A DNA stretch of 46,642 bases from Peptoniphilus sp. BV3C26. GTDB lineage: Bacteria; Bacillota; Clostridia; Tissierellales; Peptoniphilaceae. Within the stretch, counting starts at the first letter, position 1; each line of letters begins with the position of its first letter. The DNA lies in contig NZ_AWXB01000056.1 in NCBI RefSeq assembly GCF_000478985.1, forward strand, positions 1 to 46,642, in the 5' to 3' direction. The notes beneath the pieces were generated by a model. It was given only the letters and a program-made list of their open reading frames with translations. It searched no databases and was not told where the DNA came from. Of the stretch, positions 35,041-44,528 are shown one piece after another. Both the position numbers and the translations under genes were made by a program.

Positions 35041-35988
35041 ATGATAGAAATAGAAAAGCCTAGCATAAAAATTGAAGAATTAAGCGAAGATGGCAAATTT
35101 GGAAAATTTGTAGTGGAACCCCTTGAAAGTGGATACGGCATTACAATAGGAAACTCACTACGTAGAGTTTTATTATCATCACTACCGGGTTCAGCAGTAA
35201 CCTTCTTAAACATAAGGGGAGTAGAGCATGAATTTGCAACAATTCCTGGAGTTTTAGAAGACGTTCCGGAAATAATCCTGAACATAAAAAGTGTGGTATT
35301 AAAACTAACAGAAGATGAACCTGTAAATGTTGTTATAGAAAAAAAAGGACCAGGAGAACTATCGGCAAAAGACATACAATGTCCGCCAGAACTTCAAATA
35401 ATAAACCCTGATCAACATATAGCAACATTAAACGAAGATGCTGATGTCTATATCGAGATGACAGTGGAAAGAGGACGTGGATACGAGCCTTCTGAACTCA
35501 AACAAGAAGAAGTGAATACAATAGGAGTAATACCTATAGATTCAAATTACACGCCAATAAAAAAAGTAAACTGGAAAGTAGAAAACACAAGAGTTGGAAA
35601 CAGAACAGATTACGACAAACTAATATTAGAAGTAACAACAGACGGTTCAATGAAAGCCGATGAAGCAACATCCCTTGCAGCAAAAATTCTAACAGAACAC
35701 TTGAAACTATTTATAGGCCTAACAGACCATGTAAGTGAAGTAAACATCATGGTAGAAAAAGAAGAAGATCAAAAAGGAAAAGTTTTAGAAATGACAGTAG
35801 AAGAACTTGACCTTTCAGTAAGAAGCTTCAACTGCTTGAAGAGAGCAAACATAAACACGGTAGAAGAACTTACAAACAAATCAGAACAAGACATGATGAA
35901 AGTTAGAAACTTAGGGAAAAAATCACTTGACGAAGTGAGAAATAAATTAGCAGAACTTGGACTAGGTCTAAGAGAAGAAGAAGAGTAA
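35041..35988 (+). CDS. rpoA: RNA polymerase subunit alpha
   Basis: The alpha subunit assembles RNA polymerase and contacts upstream promoter DNA and activators. The N-terminal domain has [26 protein letters not shown]-type sequence, and the C-terminal domain [23 protein letters not shown] and [18 protein letters not shown]. 315 residues, normal length. Confidence 0.98.
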   Translation: MIEIEKPSIKIEELSEDGKFGKFVVEPLESGYGITIGNSLRRVLLSSLPGSAVTFLNIRGVEHEFATIPGVLEDVPEIILNIKSVVLKLTEDEPVNVVIEKKGPGELSAKDIQCPPELQIINPDQHIATLNEDADVYIEMTVERGRGYEPSELKQEEVNTIGVIPIDSNYTPIKKVNWKVENTRVGNRTDYDKLILEVTTDGSMKADEATSLAAKILTEHLKLFIGLTDHVSEVNIMVEKEEDQKGKVLEMTVEELDLSVRSFNCLKRANINTVEELTNKSEQDMMKVRNLGKKSLDEVRNKLAELGLGLREEEE

Positions 35989-35998
35989 GGAGGTAAAG

Positions 35999-36340
35999 AT
36001 GGCAAAACTCAGAAAATTGGGAAGACCAACAGACCACAGACTTGCCATGCTTCGTAATCTTGTAACAAGCTTTTTAAGAGAAGGACAAATAGAAACAACA
36101 TTAACAAGAGCAAAAGAAACAAGAAGAATGGCAGAAAAAATGATAAGCCTTGGAAAAAGAGGCGATCTTCACGCAAGAAGACAAGCCCTTGCATATATAT
36201 ATGATGAAGATGTAGTGACAAAATTATTCACAGAAATAGCACCCAAATATCAAGAAAGAAACGGTGGCTATACAAGAATATTAAAAAAAGGTCCACGTCG
36301 TGGAGATGCAGCGGAAGTTGCAATACTACAATTAGTATAA
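35999..36340 (+). CDS. rplQ: 50S ribosomal protein L17
   Basis: L17 lies near the exit tunnel. The 113 residues have [20 protein letters not shown] and [20 protein letters not shown]. It is the last gene of the superoperon and is followed by a strong terminator. Confidence 0.97.
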   Translation: MAKLRKLGRPTDHRLAMLRNLVTSFLREGQIETTLTRAKETRRMAEKMISLGKRGDLHARRQALAYIYDEDVVTKLFTEIAPKYQERNGGYTRILKKGPRRGDAAEVAILQLV

Positions 36341-36365
36341 ATAAAATTTAAAAATATTTTTAAAT

Positions 36366-36396
36366 AGTATCTCGAAAATGTCGAGATACTTTTTTT
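36366..36396 (+). terminator. Terminator of the S10 superoperon
   Basis: A 10-bp perfect stem AGTATCTCGA/TCGAGATACT with a 5-nt loop and a T7 run, 26 nt after the rplQ stop. Confidence 0.93.
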
Positions 36397-36713
36397 ATGC
36401 CATATAATATCTACTTAAAAAATGAGTCTCTAAAAAATTCTTAATATAAAAATATTTTTTAGACCATAAATATTTCTAACATTAAAAAAAAGAAAGCAGG
36501 ATAATAATTTTCTATAAAAAAGTATGAACTTTTCCTTTTAATGGCCGCAAATTATTTCTTAAAACATGTCTTTATATCTTTCAGTTTTTTCATTTTTCTT
36601 CAATTTCTGATTTTTCTTTATTAATCATTATCTTAATTTTATAGAGTCTTAAAATAAAAATTAGATAATTAAAAAACAAATTAATATTTTTTTAATTGGA
36701 TGCAACTAATTTA

Positions 36714-36742
36714 TTGACAAAGAAAAAAGAACATGATGTAAT
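36714..36742 (+). promoter_or_regulatory. Strong promoter of the LRR-FMN-SLH gene
   Basis: A consensus TTGACA (36714-36719), a 17-bp spacer and TGTAAT (36737-36742), with a transcription start expected near 36749 and a 36-nt leader to the ATG at 36785. Confidence 0.75.
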
Positions 36743-36750
36743 ATAGCTAA

Positions 36751-36765
36751 AGATAATTATTATCA
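36751..36765. promoter_or_regulatory. Fur-like operator
   Basis: AGATAATTATTATCA is an inverted repeat that matches the Fur 7-1-7 box (TGATAATNATTATCA) in 14 of 15 positions. It lies just downstream of the -10 box, at the expected transcription start, where a bound repressor would block the polymerase. Iron-dependent repression is an inference; PerR or Zur, which use related boxes, are alternatives. Confidence 0.6.
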
Positions 36766-36784
36766 ATACCAAAAGGGGGATTTT

Positions 36785-39700
36785 ATGAAAAAAGTAAGAA
36801 AGTTGCTGAGTTTACTTTTGGCTTTTGTAGTATTATTTTCTTGTCTTCCAGGACAGATAATATATGCAGAAGAAGATTCTACAAAAGTAGGCTCTAAAAG
36901 AGAAAGTATCAGTACAAAAGAGTGGAATGAGGAGGATTTCTTTTTTCAAGGAGTATCCTTTTCAAGACTCTCTGAAAGAGGAAAGGATAAACTAAAGGCA
37001 AACAATGGAGTCTTATATTTTCCAAGCTTAAAGACTAACCATGGCAATCCTATTTATATGATTAGCCAATCTGGATTTGAAAATTTGGGAATAAAGTCTA
37101 TAATTTTTTCCGATCAAATAACAGAAATAGGCAGTCAAGCTTTTTATGGAAATAATATAGAAGAGCTAAATTTGCCTAATACTATTAAAAAAATAGGATA
37201 TAGTGCATTTAGGAAAAATCAAATTAAGCACTTGACCTTGCCGAATTCTTTGACGGAGATTTCTGCTTTTTCTTTTGCAGAAAATAATATTTCTGATGTA
37301 GAAGTGCCAGATTCAGTAACAAAAATTTTTAAAGATGCCTTTGATAAAAGCACAAATTTACATATTTCGAAAATAGACAAAATAGAATTTTCAAATTGTA
37401 AAAAAGAAGATTTCACCATAACAGCTAAGGCATCTAATGAATATACAGAAGAAGATTTTACTGTAAGAGAAAGAGCCAGGGAAGAAGAAGGTCTTGTAAT
37501 AACTGGGCTTAGTAGCAAAGGCCAAGAAAAGAGAAAGACTAACCATATTCTAAATATTCCATCAGTTATAGATGGTAAAAAGGTAAAAAGCATATATAAG
37601 TTAGCATTTATTAATAGGTCAATAGATGATGCTTCACTTGCCTTTGAAGAAGTCATTTTGCCATCACATTTAGAAAAAATAGAAGATAGCGCCTTTTCAG
37701 GAAATTCAATATCTAAAATTGATTTTCCAGATAGTCTTAAAGTAATTGAACAAAATGCTTTCTGTTACAACAAGCTGGAAAGCCTTAGGATTCCAAACTC
37801 AGTAGAGAAAATAGGCTTAAATTCTTTTGCTTATAATAGACTTAAAAATGTTGAAATAGATAACACAAAGGGTAAAGTTAGCATACACAGCATGGCTTTT
37901 GATAACCAAGAGGGCGGTGGACTAGTTAAATTTATCTATTTGAGAGATGTAAAGAAAAATGTAGATAAATACAAAATAAATTTCAATTTAGACAAAGGAG
38001 TCACACTATCTACAAACCCAGCTAATGAAGCAAAAGCAGGAGAAAAAGTAAGTCTGTCCTATAAGATTACTGACGATACAAAAGAAATATTGAAAGTAAG
38101 TGTAAAAAAAGGACAATATTCAAACTTGCAGGTCAAAGATAATAGCTTTATTATGCCCTCGGCAGATGTGACTATTGAGATAAAATTAAAGGACAAATAT
38201 TCACTTGATAAATGGTGTGCAGAGGATTTCACCTACTACACTTATGATCCAGAGCCAGACAATGAGGATGCTCAAGCATACTATTGTTTGACAGGTCTAT
38301 CTGAAAAAGGAATAAAAAAACTTGAAAGCAATAAAAACCTTGTTTTACCTGAGAAAGATCCAAATGGATATAAGCCGGTATGGGTAGAAGACGATGCCTT
38401 CAAGGACAAAAAGATTGAAAGTGTAGATATACCTGGAAATTACACCCATATCCAAAGCAGGGCCTTTAAAAATTGTGGCATAAAAAATCTTAAATTACAC
38501 GATGGACTTCTTTATGTTCAAGATAGTGCCTTTGAAAATAATGAACTGACAAATTTAACATTGCCAGAAACATTCAAATATCCATCTAAAGCAGCCTTTA
38601 AGGGAAATAAACTGACAAGTCTTGTACTTCCTAATTCTTGTACATCCATAGGACCAAGCTCTTTTATGGACAATCAGATAGCAAGCCTTACCCTAGGAAA
38701 CAAAACGGATCGTATTTGGGCAGAGGCATTTAAAAACAACAAAATAAAGGAAGTAAATATACCTTTAAGCTTAAAGAAGGGCTGTATAGAAAGAGATGTT
38801 TTTGATGGAAACATTGGCAAGGAAAATCCACTTAAAAAAGGCGAAAATAAGGTAATCCTTTGGACACCTCAAAAGAATAATCCAAACAATATAAAAGCTG
38901 GAAATAACTATATAGTAGATCCTAAGCAAGCTGAGAAGCAAACAGTTGAGTTTGTAGCCAGTGATTTTTCTTATGAAAAAGATAAAGTTTCAGATTTTTC
39001 CAGAGAAGGTTTACAGAAATACAAGAAACTGGGAGAAGATGTTACTTTAAAATTGCCGGAAGTAGACACTAAGGGAAAGAAAGTCACAGGAGTAGCTGAT
39101 TATGCTTTTAGTGACGTAGATCCTCAAATAAAGAAAATTGTAATACCAAAGGGCTATGAAACAATAGGAGAACAAGCATTTTCAAGCTCTGGTTTAACAG
39201 AAATCGAACTACCAGACTCTATGCTTTATATAGAGGGAAATGCGTTTTTAAATTATGAAAATATAACGGTAAAATGCTATGTTTCCTCTGATAAAATCAA
39301 AGAAACAATTGGAGATAGTGGTAATTTCTGGGAAGTTATTGTAAGGAATACAAGCTCTGAACCTTCAAAACCGGATAAGCACGAATCAGAATGGACAGCC
39401 GAAGACTTCAAATATAAAGAAATGCCCATTAAATATGAAGAAAACAATGTAGAGACCACAGTAAACTTAAATGCAGTTGCGGGATTTTCTGAAGCTGGAT
39501 TAAAAAAATCCAAGACTCTAAAAAAACTTGTGCTTCCAAGTAAGGATACCAAGGGAAAAAAAGTTGAAGCTGTCACTGATGTGGCCTTCATGGGTAAATA
39601 TGGCGAAAAGGGAATCACTGGTGATCTGTCAATACCTGAAGGCTACAAATATATCGGTCAAATGGCCTTTGCTTTTAATAATATAAGCGGAGAGATAAAG

Positions 39701-42277
39701 CTACCTGATAGTTTATTGGGTCTTGGTGAAGCTGTATTTTTTAGAAATGAAATTACAAGCTTGATTGTGCCTAAGGGAATAACTGAGATACCAGCAGTCC
39801 TTATGAGGGGCAATAAACTCAACAAGGTTGAATTTAAGGGCGATATAGAAGCTATATCAGATTTAGCTTTTGCTGAAAATAATCTTGAAGAAATTATAGT
39901 ACCTGATAGCTTAAAAACAATAGGCAAGCAAGCCTTTGAAACAAATACAGGTTCTGATGCCTACAATGGAAAATTAGTTATAAGGACAAAATCTGGCAAA
40001 AATCCTAACAAATTAAAAGACAAAGAAAATTATATAGTAGATCCTAAAAATCCAGGACAAGGACCAACTATTGATTACACTAAATGGACTCAAGAAGACT
40101 TTACCTACAAGAAGGATAAGCTTGAAGGCTTTTCAGATCAAGGTCTATTAAAAATTAGAAAGAATAAAAATCTAGTCATACCTGCAAAAACACCTGATGG
40201 AAAAGACTTAAAAGTAATAGGCATGGATGCATTTAGAAATCTAAACCAAGGGTTTGATATAAAATCTGTCCAAATTCCAGATACTGTTGTCGAAATTGAG
40301 GACTATGCTTTGCAATTTAACGAAATAAGCAAGGTGAAACTTCCGAGAGATTTAAAGACATTAGGAATGGGCGTTTTCATGAGCAATTTTGACTTGAAAG
40401 TGGAATTTAACGATAAGCTAGAATACATTGATCAGGCCTGCTTCTATGAAACTGACCTAGGCTCCATAGAACTTCCAGCAAGCGTAAATACTATAATGGA
40501 TGCAGCGTTTAGAAAAAGTAATTTGAATGAAGTTAAATTTAAAGAAGGATCTAAATTAAAGGAAATAAAATATCTTGGATTTGCAGATAATAATTTGAAA
40601 GATATTAAATTGCCTGAAGGACTTGAAGTAATTGGAAATCAAGCTTTTGGAAACAACAAATTTACAGAGCTTAATATGCCTTCTACGCTTAAAGTTTTAG
40701 GTTTCCAAGCATTTGCTAACAACCCAAGCGAAGCAAATCCAAAAGCTGTTGTCATAAATATTGACAACAATAACATTCATGATGACGAAGGAAAGACATT
40801 TATAGTAAATCCTAAAGTTTTAGCAACAGACACTGACAAGGCTGAGCTTAAAAATCAAATTGATTTGGCAGAAAAAGTAGACAAGAATAAGCTGACAAAA
40901 GAATTTAAGGCATATTTTGAAAATGCATTAAAGGAAGCAAAAAGTATAAATCAAGACTCTAAAGCATCAAAAGCAAGTGTAGTTGGTGCTACAAAAGAAA
41001 TGAAATTTGCAAACAAGAGATCAGAAATAAACACTTTAATGTTTGAAAAGGAACTTTTAGATGCCAATTCACAAAAATTTGACAAAGAAAAATGGCAACA
41101 AGTTGAAATATCTTACAAAAGAGCAAAAGAAAAATTAATGGTTATAAATATTTCTGACCAAGCAGTTGAACAACTAATAAGCGATTTAGACTTAGCATTA
41201 AAGAGCCTAACAGGAGTTGAAAATCCTTTAGAGGGAGCCATAGAGCTTGAAGGAGAAGCTGACGTAAAAAGAACTCACTATATAGAACCTTACACTATAA
41301 AGGTAAAAGTTTGGGTAAAGGAAGGAAAAATAATTCATGTAATAGATAATAAAACTGTTCATGACGATCCAAATGAAGACGAAGAACACAATGGAGGATA
41401 TTTTAAAAAAGCCCTACCAATTATGAGATCTTATATAGGCAAGAGCGTGGATGAAGTATTAGGAAATCAATTAGGTAAAAAATTAGGAATAGACTCTATT
41501 TCTGGAGCTACAGTAAGCTCACGCATAATCCACAAGGCAATTCAAAATGCCCTTTCTAAGTATGAAAAACATGAAGTCCCAGGAAAAGAAAATCCAGGAA
41601 AAGAAAATCCTGAAATAACTCCGACTCCTAAAGTTGAAGAAAGACATGACAGATATCAAGGACATTTTAGCATAGTATTGAGCTCACAAAATGAAAAACC
41701 AAAAGAAATAGAAAAGAAAGAAGAAACACAAAAAATACAAAAAGACTACGAAAATCATTGGGCAAAAAAAGCAATAGACCTATGTATAGAAAAAGGATAC
41801 TTTAAAGACATAGCAGATGATTCAAACTTCAATCCAGAAAAACCAGTAACAAGAGCAGAATTTATAACAGTTCTTGCAAGATACGCAGGAATAAGTAATA
41901 AAGCAAATAAAGCTGGCTTTGTAGACGTAAGTTCAGACAAGTATTATTCTCCATTTATTTCGTGGGCAAAAGAAAATAAAATTATCCTAGGAAGAGGAAA
42001 TGGGAAATTTGATCCAGATTCCACAATAAGCAGGGCTGAAATGGCAACAATTATCCACAGAATGGCAAAAATATTAAAATTAGATAAACCTACTAAAAAG
42101 GAAACTATAAAATTTAAAGACGCTAAGGCTATTCCAGAATGGGCAAGAGATGCAGTAACAGACCTTGTAAATTTAGGCATTATACATGGAACTAATGAAA
42201 ACACATTCAATCCAAAGGGTAATTTCAAAAGAGCTGAATTAGCACAAATAATTTATAATTTCAGCGAAAAAAAATAA
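36785..42277 (+). CDS. Secreted LRR (BspA-type), FMN-binding and SLH surface protein
   Basis: An 1830-residue protein. Domains in order: signal peptide (MKKVRKLLSLLLAFVVLFSC); BspA-type leucine-rich repeats in several blocks (from about 85 to 1345, e.g. LPNTIKKIGYSAFRKNQI). Six modules with a W-x-x-EDF opening, starting near 46, 219, 476, 722, 869 and 1100, introduce the blocks. A Listeria-Bacteroides-repeat-like beta domain lies near 395-470. A helical, FIVAR-like part (1347-1480) follows, then an FMN-binding domain (1483-1590) with DSISGAT; T1576 is the expected attachment site for flavin by ApbE. A Gly/Pro/Lys/Glu linker follows, and three SLH domains (1654-1826) for anchoring to the cell wall. 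Function: surface binding plus extracellular redox chemistry is inferred. It is a single-gene transcription unit with a Fur-like box. Confidence 0.85.
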   Translation: MKKVRKLLSLLLAFVVLFSCLPGQIIYAEEDSTKVGSKRESISTKEWNEEDFFFQGVSFSRLSERGKDKLKANNGVLYFPSLKTNHGNPIYMISQSGFENLGIKSIIFSDQITEIGSQAFYGNNIEELNLPNTIKKIGYSAFRKNQIKHLTLPNSLTEISAFSFAENNISDVEVPDSVTKIFKDAFDKSTNLHISKIDKIEFSNCKKEDFTITAKASNEYTEEDFTVRERAREEEGLVITGLSSKGQEKRKTNHILNIPSVIDGKKVKSIYKLAFINRSIDDASLAFEEVILPSHLEKIEDSAFSGNSISKIDFPDSLKVIEQNAFCYNKLESLRIPNSVEKIGLNSFAYNRLKNVEIDNTKGKVSIHSMAFDNQEGGGLVKFIYLRDVKKNVDKYKINFNLDKGVTLSTNPANEAKAGEKVSLSYKITDDTKEILKVSVKKGQYSNLQVKDNSFIMPSADVTIEIKLKDKYSLDKWCAEDFTYYTYDPEPDNEDAQAYYCLTGLSEKGIKKLESNKNLVLPEKDPNGYKPVWVEDDAFKDKKIESVDIPGNYTHIQSRAFKNCGIKNLKLHDGLLYVQDSAFENNELTNLTLPETFKYPSKAAFKGNKLTSLVLPNSCTSIGPSSFMDNQIASLTLGNKTDRIWAEAFKNNKIKEVNIPLSLKKGCIERDVFDGNIGKENPLKKGENKVILWTPQKNNPNNIKAGNNYIVDPKQAEKQTVEFVASDFSYEKDKVSDFSREGLQKYKKLGEDVTLKLPEVDTKGKKVTGVADYAFSDVDPQIKKIVIPKGYETIGEQAFSSSGLTEIELPDSMLYIEGNAFLNYENITVKCYVSSDKIKETIGDSGNFWEVIVRNTSSEPSKPDKHESEWTAEDFKYKEMPIKYEENNVETTVNLNAVAGFSEAGLKKSKTLKKLVLPSKDTKGKKVEAVTDVAFMGKYGEKGITGDLSIPEGYKYIGQMAFAFNNISGEIKLPDSLLGLGEAVFFRNEITSLIVPKGITEIPAVLMRGNKLNKVEFKGDIEAISDLAFAENNLEEIIVPDSLKTIGKQAFETNTGSDAYNGKLVIRTKSGKNPNKLKDKENYIVDPKNPGQGPTIDYTKWTQEDFTYKKDKLEGFSDQGLLKIRKNKNLVIPAKTPDGKDLKVIGMDAFRNLNQGFDIKSVQIPDTVVEIEDYALQFNEISKVKLPRDLKTLGMGVFMSNFDLKVEFNDKLEYIDQACFYETDLGSIELPASVNTIMDAAFRKSNLNEVKFKEGSKLKEIKYLGFADNNLKDIKLPEGLEVIGNQAFGNNKFTELNMPSTLKVLGFQAFANNPSEANPKAVVINIDNNNIHDDEGKTFIVNPKVLATDTDKAELKNQIDLAEKVDKNKLTKEFKAYFENALKEAKSINQDSKASKASVVGATKEMKFANKRSEINTLMFEKELLDANSQKFDKEKWQQVEISYKRAKEKLMVINISDQAVEQLISDLDLALKSLTGVENPLEGAIELEGEADVKRTHYIEPYTIKVKVWVKEGKIIHVIDNKTVHDDPNEDEEHNGGYFKKALPIMRSYIGKSVDEVLGNQLGKKLGIDSISGATVSSRIIHKAIQNALSKYEKHEVPGKENPGKENPEITPTPKVEERHDRYQGHFSIVLSSQNEKPKEIEKKEETQKIQKDYENHWAKKAIDLCIEKGYFKDIADDSNFNPEKPVTRAEFITVLARYAGISNKANKAGFVDVSSDKYYSPFISWAKENKIILGRGNGKFDPDSTISRAEMATIIHRMAKILKLDKPTKKETIKFKDAKAIPEWARDAVTDLVNLGIIHGTNENTFNPKGNFKRAELAQIIYNFSEKK

Positions 42278-42332
42278 TCACAAGAAAATAATCAAAAAAA
42301 TAGACATTTTGGTTACACCATAAAGTTAAATC

Positions 42333-42370
42333 AAATACCAGAGAGAATTTATATTTTCTCTGGTATTTTT
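42333..42370. terminator. Terminator of the LRR gene, possibly bidirectional
   Basis: An 11-bp stem AAATACCAGAG/CTCTGGTATTT extended by AGAA/TTCT-like pairs; T6 on the right side. It also lies after the leftward TraX-like gene. Confidence 0.85.
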
Positions 42371-42412
42371 TATTTTTATAACATTTAAATTTACAACCTG
42401 TGATTATTAAAA

Positions 42413-43093
42413 TTAAAAAATAAAATCACGCAAAATAAGACCTAAAATAATGTGAAAAGGATAAAAACCATAAGTAATAAGCTTAGGAATTTTACGACCC
42501 ATAGAATGATCATCTAAAACAATAAAAGGCATAGAAAAAGCCGCAAGAGGAGTATGTAAAAAAATTAAAAGGCCCGGAATAAAATATAAATCTTTGCGAA
42601 AATAAACTTGGCCGAATAAAAAAATTAAAGCAACCCCAAAAGCACCATAATCACTTTTTAAAAAATGACTGACAAAAAGACAAGCAATAAAAGGAATAAA
42701 AGATAGAAGATTTCTCAAAAAAATATCTTTATCAGAAAAATAAGAAAGAACCCAATCATAGGACATAAGAGAAAACAAACCAAGAGATAAAGTCCAAAAA
42801 ACATTATTATAAGACAAATCAAAAAAATTATTGAAAACAAGAAGGTCAAAGGGCACTTCACTAATAAATCCCACAAGAAAAAGCCTAAATAAATACTTTT
42901 TTCTGTTTTTAGTTTTGTAAAAACCCTGAGCAATTAAATAAGCAAAAATAGGAAAAGAAATCCTTCCAATGCCCCTACCTAAAAAATAAATTTTATCAGA
43001 CAAAAAAGAAGATAGAGCAAGAGTCATATGATCAATTACCATAGTAACAATAGCCAGTATTTTTAAAAAGAAAGCATTAGTTTTAAATTTCAT
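42413..43093 (-). CDS. TraX family membrane protein
   Basis: A 226-residue integral membrane protein with about seven hydrophobic segments. It has the TraX hallmarks VTMVIDHM near residue 20, LGRGIGRISFPIFAYLIAQGFYKT and GFISEVPFDLLVF. In F-plasmids TraX acetylates pilin; chromosomal homologues in Firmicutes have unknown function and probably act as membrane acyltransferases. No conjugation gene is nearby. GAGGTGGAAA precedes the ATG. Confidence 0.85.
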   Translation of the reverse strand: MKFKTNAFFLKILAIVTMVIDHMTLALSSFLSDKIYFLGRGIGRISFPIFAYLIAQGFYKTKNRKKYLFRLFLVGFISEVPFDLLVFNNFFDLSYNNVFWTLSLGLFSLMSYDWVLSYFSDKDIFLRNLLSFIPFIACLFVSHFLKSDYGAFGVALIFLFGQVYFRKDLYFIPGLLIFLHTPLAAFSMPFIVLDDHSMGRKIPKLITYGFYPFHIILGLILRDFIF

Positions 43094-43212
43094 TTTCCAC
43101 CTCTTTTCAATTATATAAAAAATAATTTAATTTTAAAAATGAATTTATTTTAAGGGTATATAAAAAGTTATTAATTAAATGAAAAATATTAACGAGAATG
43201 AAAAATAGACTA

Positions 43213-43241
43213 TTGAATAAAAAATATTTTAGTGTTATAAT
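43213..43241 (+). promoter_or_regulatory. Promoter of the aminotransferase-antiporter-regulator operon
   Basis: TTGAAT (43213-43218), 17-bp spacer and TATAAT (43236-43241), 50 nt before the ATG at 43291. Confidence 0.65.
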
Positions 43242-43290
43242 TCTCCTTAAAGAAAGATTAAATCAGACAATATTTTAATAGGAGGGAATT

Positions 43291-44514
43291 ATGAATATAA
43301 GAGAAAAAATGTCACCTGCCTTTAGAGGAATAAAAGGTGGACTATTTGAAAAAGTAACAAAAGCTGATGTTGGAACTGCTTTAGACGAATTAGCTGCAAA
43401 GGGAGCGGCACTTATGTGTTGGGCAGATCCATTTGCACCAGACCCATGTATACCTGAACACGTTAAGGAAGCAACCATTGCTGAAATAAAAAAAGGAACA
43501 GGAGCTCACTATACAAAACCAATAGGAAATGATGAATTAAAAGAGCTTATTAGTCAAAAACTTAAAAAATTTAACAAATTAGATGTAGATCCAGCAAGGA
43601 ATATTTTAATTACACCGGGTTCCGATTCAGGTTTATTTTTTGCCATGATGCCTTTTGTTGAACCAGGAGACGAAGTTATAGTTTTAGATCCAAGTTATCC
43701 AAACAATTTTTTAGATCCCGAATTATTAGGCGGAAAGACAGTTACAGTAGAATTAGATGAAAGTAAAAATTATCAAGTTTCAAAAGAAGCTCTTGAAGAA
43801 AAGATTTCAGATAAAACTAAACTAATTATTTTGACAAACCCTATAAATCCAACTACAACAGTTTTGAGAAGAAAAAGCTTGGAAATTATAGCTGAAGTTG
43901 CAATAAAGCATGATTTGATTGTTGTTTGTGACCAAGCTTTTGAAGATAGTGTCTATGATGGAATTGAATTTGTGACCATTGCAAGTTTACCAGGAATGTG
44001 GGAAAGAACAGTATCAGTTTTTTCAATTTCAAAGGGCATGGCTTTAAGTGGATATAGAGTAGGTTATATTGTTGCAGATGACAAAATAATGGATGTTTAC
44101 TTCGGATGTGCAGTAAATGTTATAGGTGCTACAAACACTGCAGCTCAAGCGGGAGCCATAGCAGCTTTAAAAGACAATAGTTTTGTTGCTGAATACAATA
44201 AAATTTTTGAAAGTAGAAGAAAAAAAGTTTATGAAATAATGAACAGTATTCCGGGAGTTACAATGGCAATGCCTGAAAGTAGTTTTATGTCATGGGTTAA
44301 TATTTCAAAACTTGGAAGCTCTGCAGAAGTAAATCAATATCTTATAGAAAATGCAAATGTTGTTGTAAATGAAGGTACTCCTTACGGAAAAATGGGAGAA
44401 GGACATTTAAGAATAATTCACGGAGCTTACAAAGATGAAAATAAATTATTAGAAGCTTTAGAGAGAATGAAAACAGCTTTGACTAAATTAGCTGAAGAAA
44501 AAGGAATTAAATAA
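43291..44514 (+). CDS. PLP-dependent aminotransferase
   Basis: A 407-residue class I/II aminotransferase. Motifs: HYTKPIGNDELKELI, ITPGSDSGLFFAMM, LDPSYPNN, LTNPINPTTTVL, VVCDQAFED (PLP-contact Asp) and Schiff-base K248 in SISKGMALSGYRVGY. It resembles the aspartate aminotransferase-like group; the amino acid cannot be read from sequence. GGAGGG precedes its ATG. It lies 14 nt before the antiporter gene, and the three genes that follow its promoter are probably one transcript, so transport and turnover of one amino acid is likely. Confidence 0.88.
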   Translation: MNIREKMSPAFRGIKGGLFEKVTKADVGTALDELAAKGAALMCWADPFAPDPCIPEHVKEATIAEIKKGTGAHYTKPIGNDELKELISQKLKKFNKLDVDPARNILITPGSDSGLFFAMMPFVEPGDEVIVLDPSYPNNFLDPELLGGKTVTVELDESKNYQVSKEALEEKISDKTKLIILTNPINPTTTVLRRKSLEIIAEVAIKHDLIVVCDQAFEDSVYDGIEFVTIASLPGMWERTVSVFSISKGMALSGYRVGYIVADDKIMDVYFGCAVNVIGATNTAAQAGAIAALKDNSFVAEYNKIFESRRKKVYEIMNSIPGVTMAMPESSFMSWVNISKLGSSAEVNQYLIENANVVVNEGTPYGKMGEGHLRIIHGAYKDENKLLEALERMKTALTKLAEEKGIK

Positions 44515-44528
44515 AATAAGAGGTAATT

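Larger units (their letters stand above)
36341..36784. other. Intergenic region with terminator, promoter and Fur-like box
   Basis: The left end has the superoperon terminator, and the right end the promoter and operator listed separately. The 300 nt between (about 36400-36700) are AT-rich without a gene or obvious RNA. Confidence 0.7.

Noticed and set aside
37219-37656. 145-residue open frame on the minus strand inside the LRR gene
   Set aside because: It is antisense to LRR repeats and reflects their codon bias; no domain or ribosome binding site.
42413-43093. TraX as sign of a conjugative element
   Set aside because: No other transfer, relaxase or integrase gene is in the window; chromosomal TraX homologues are common in Firmicutes.
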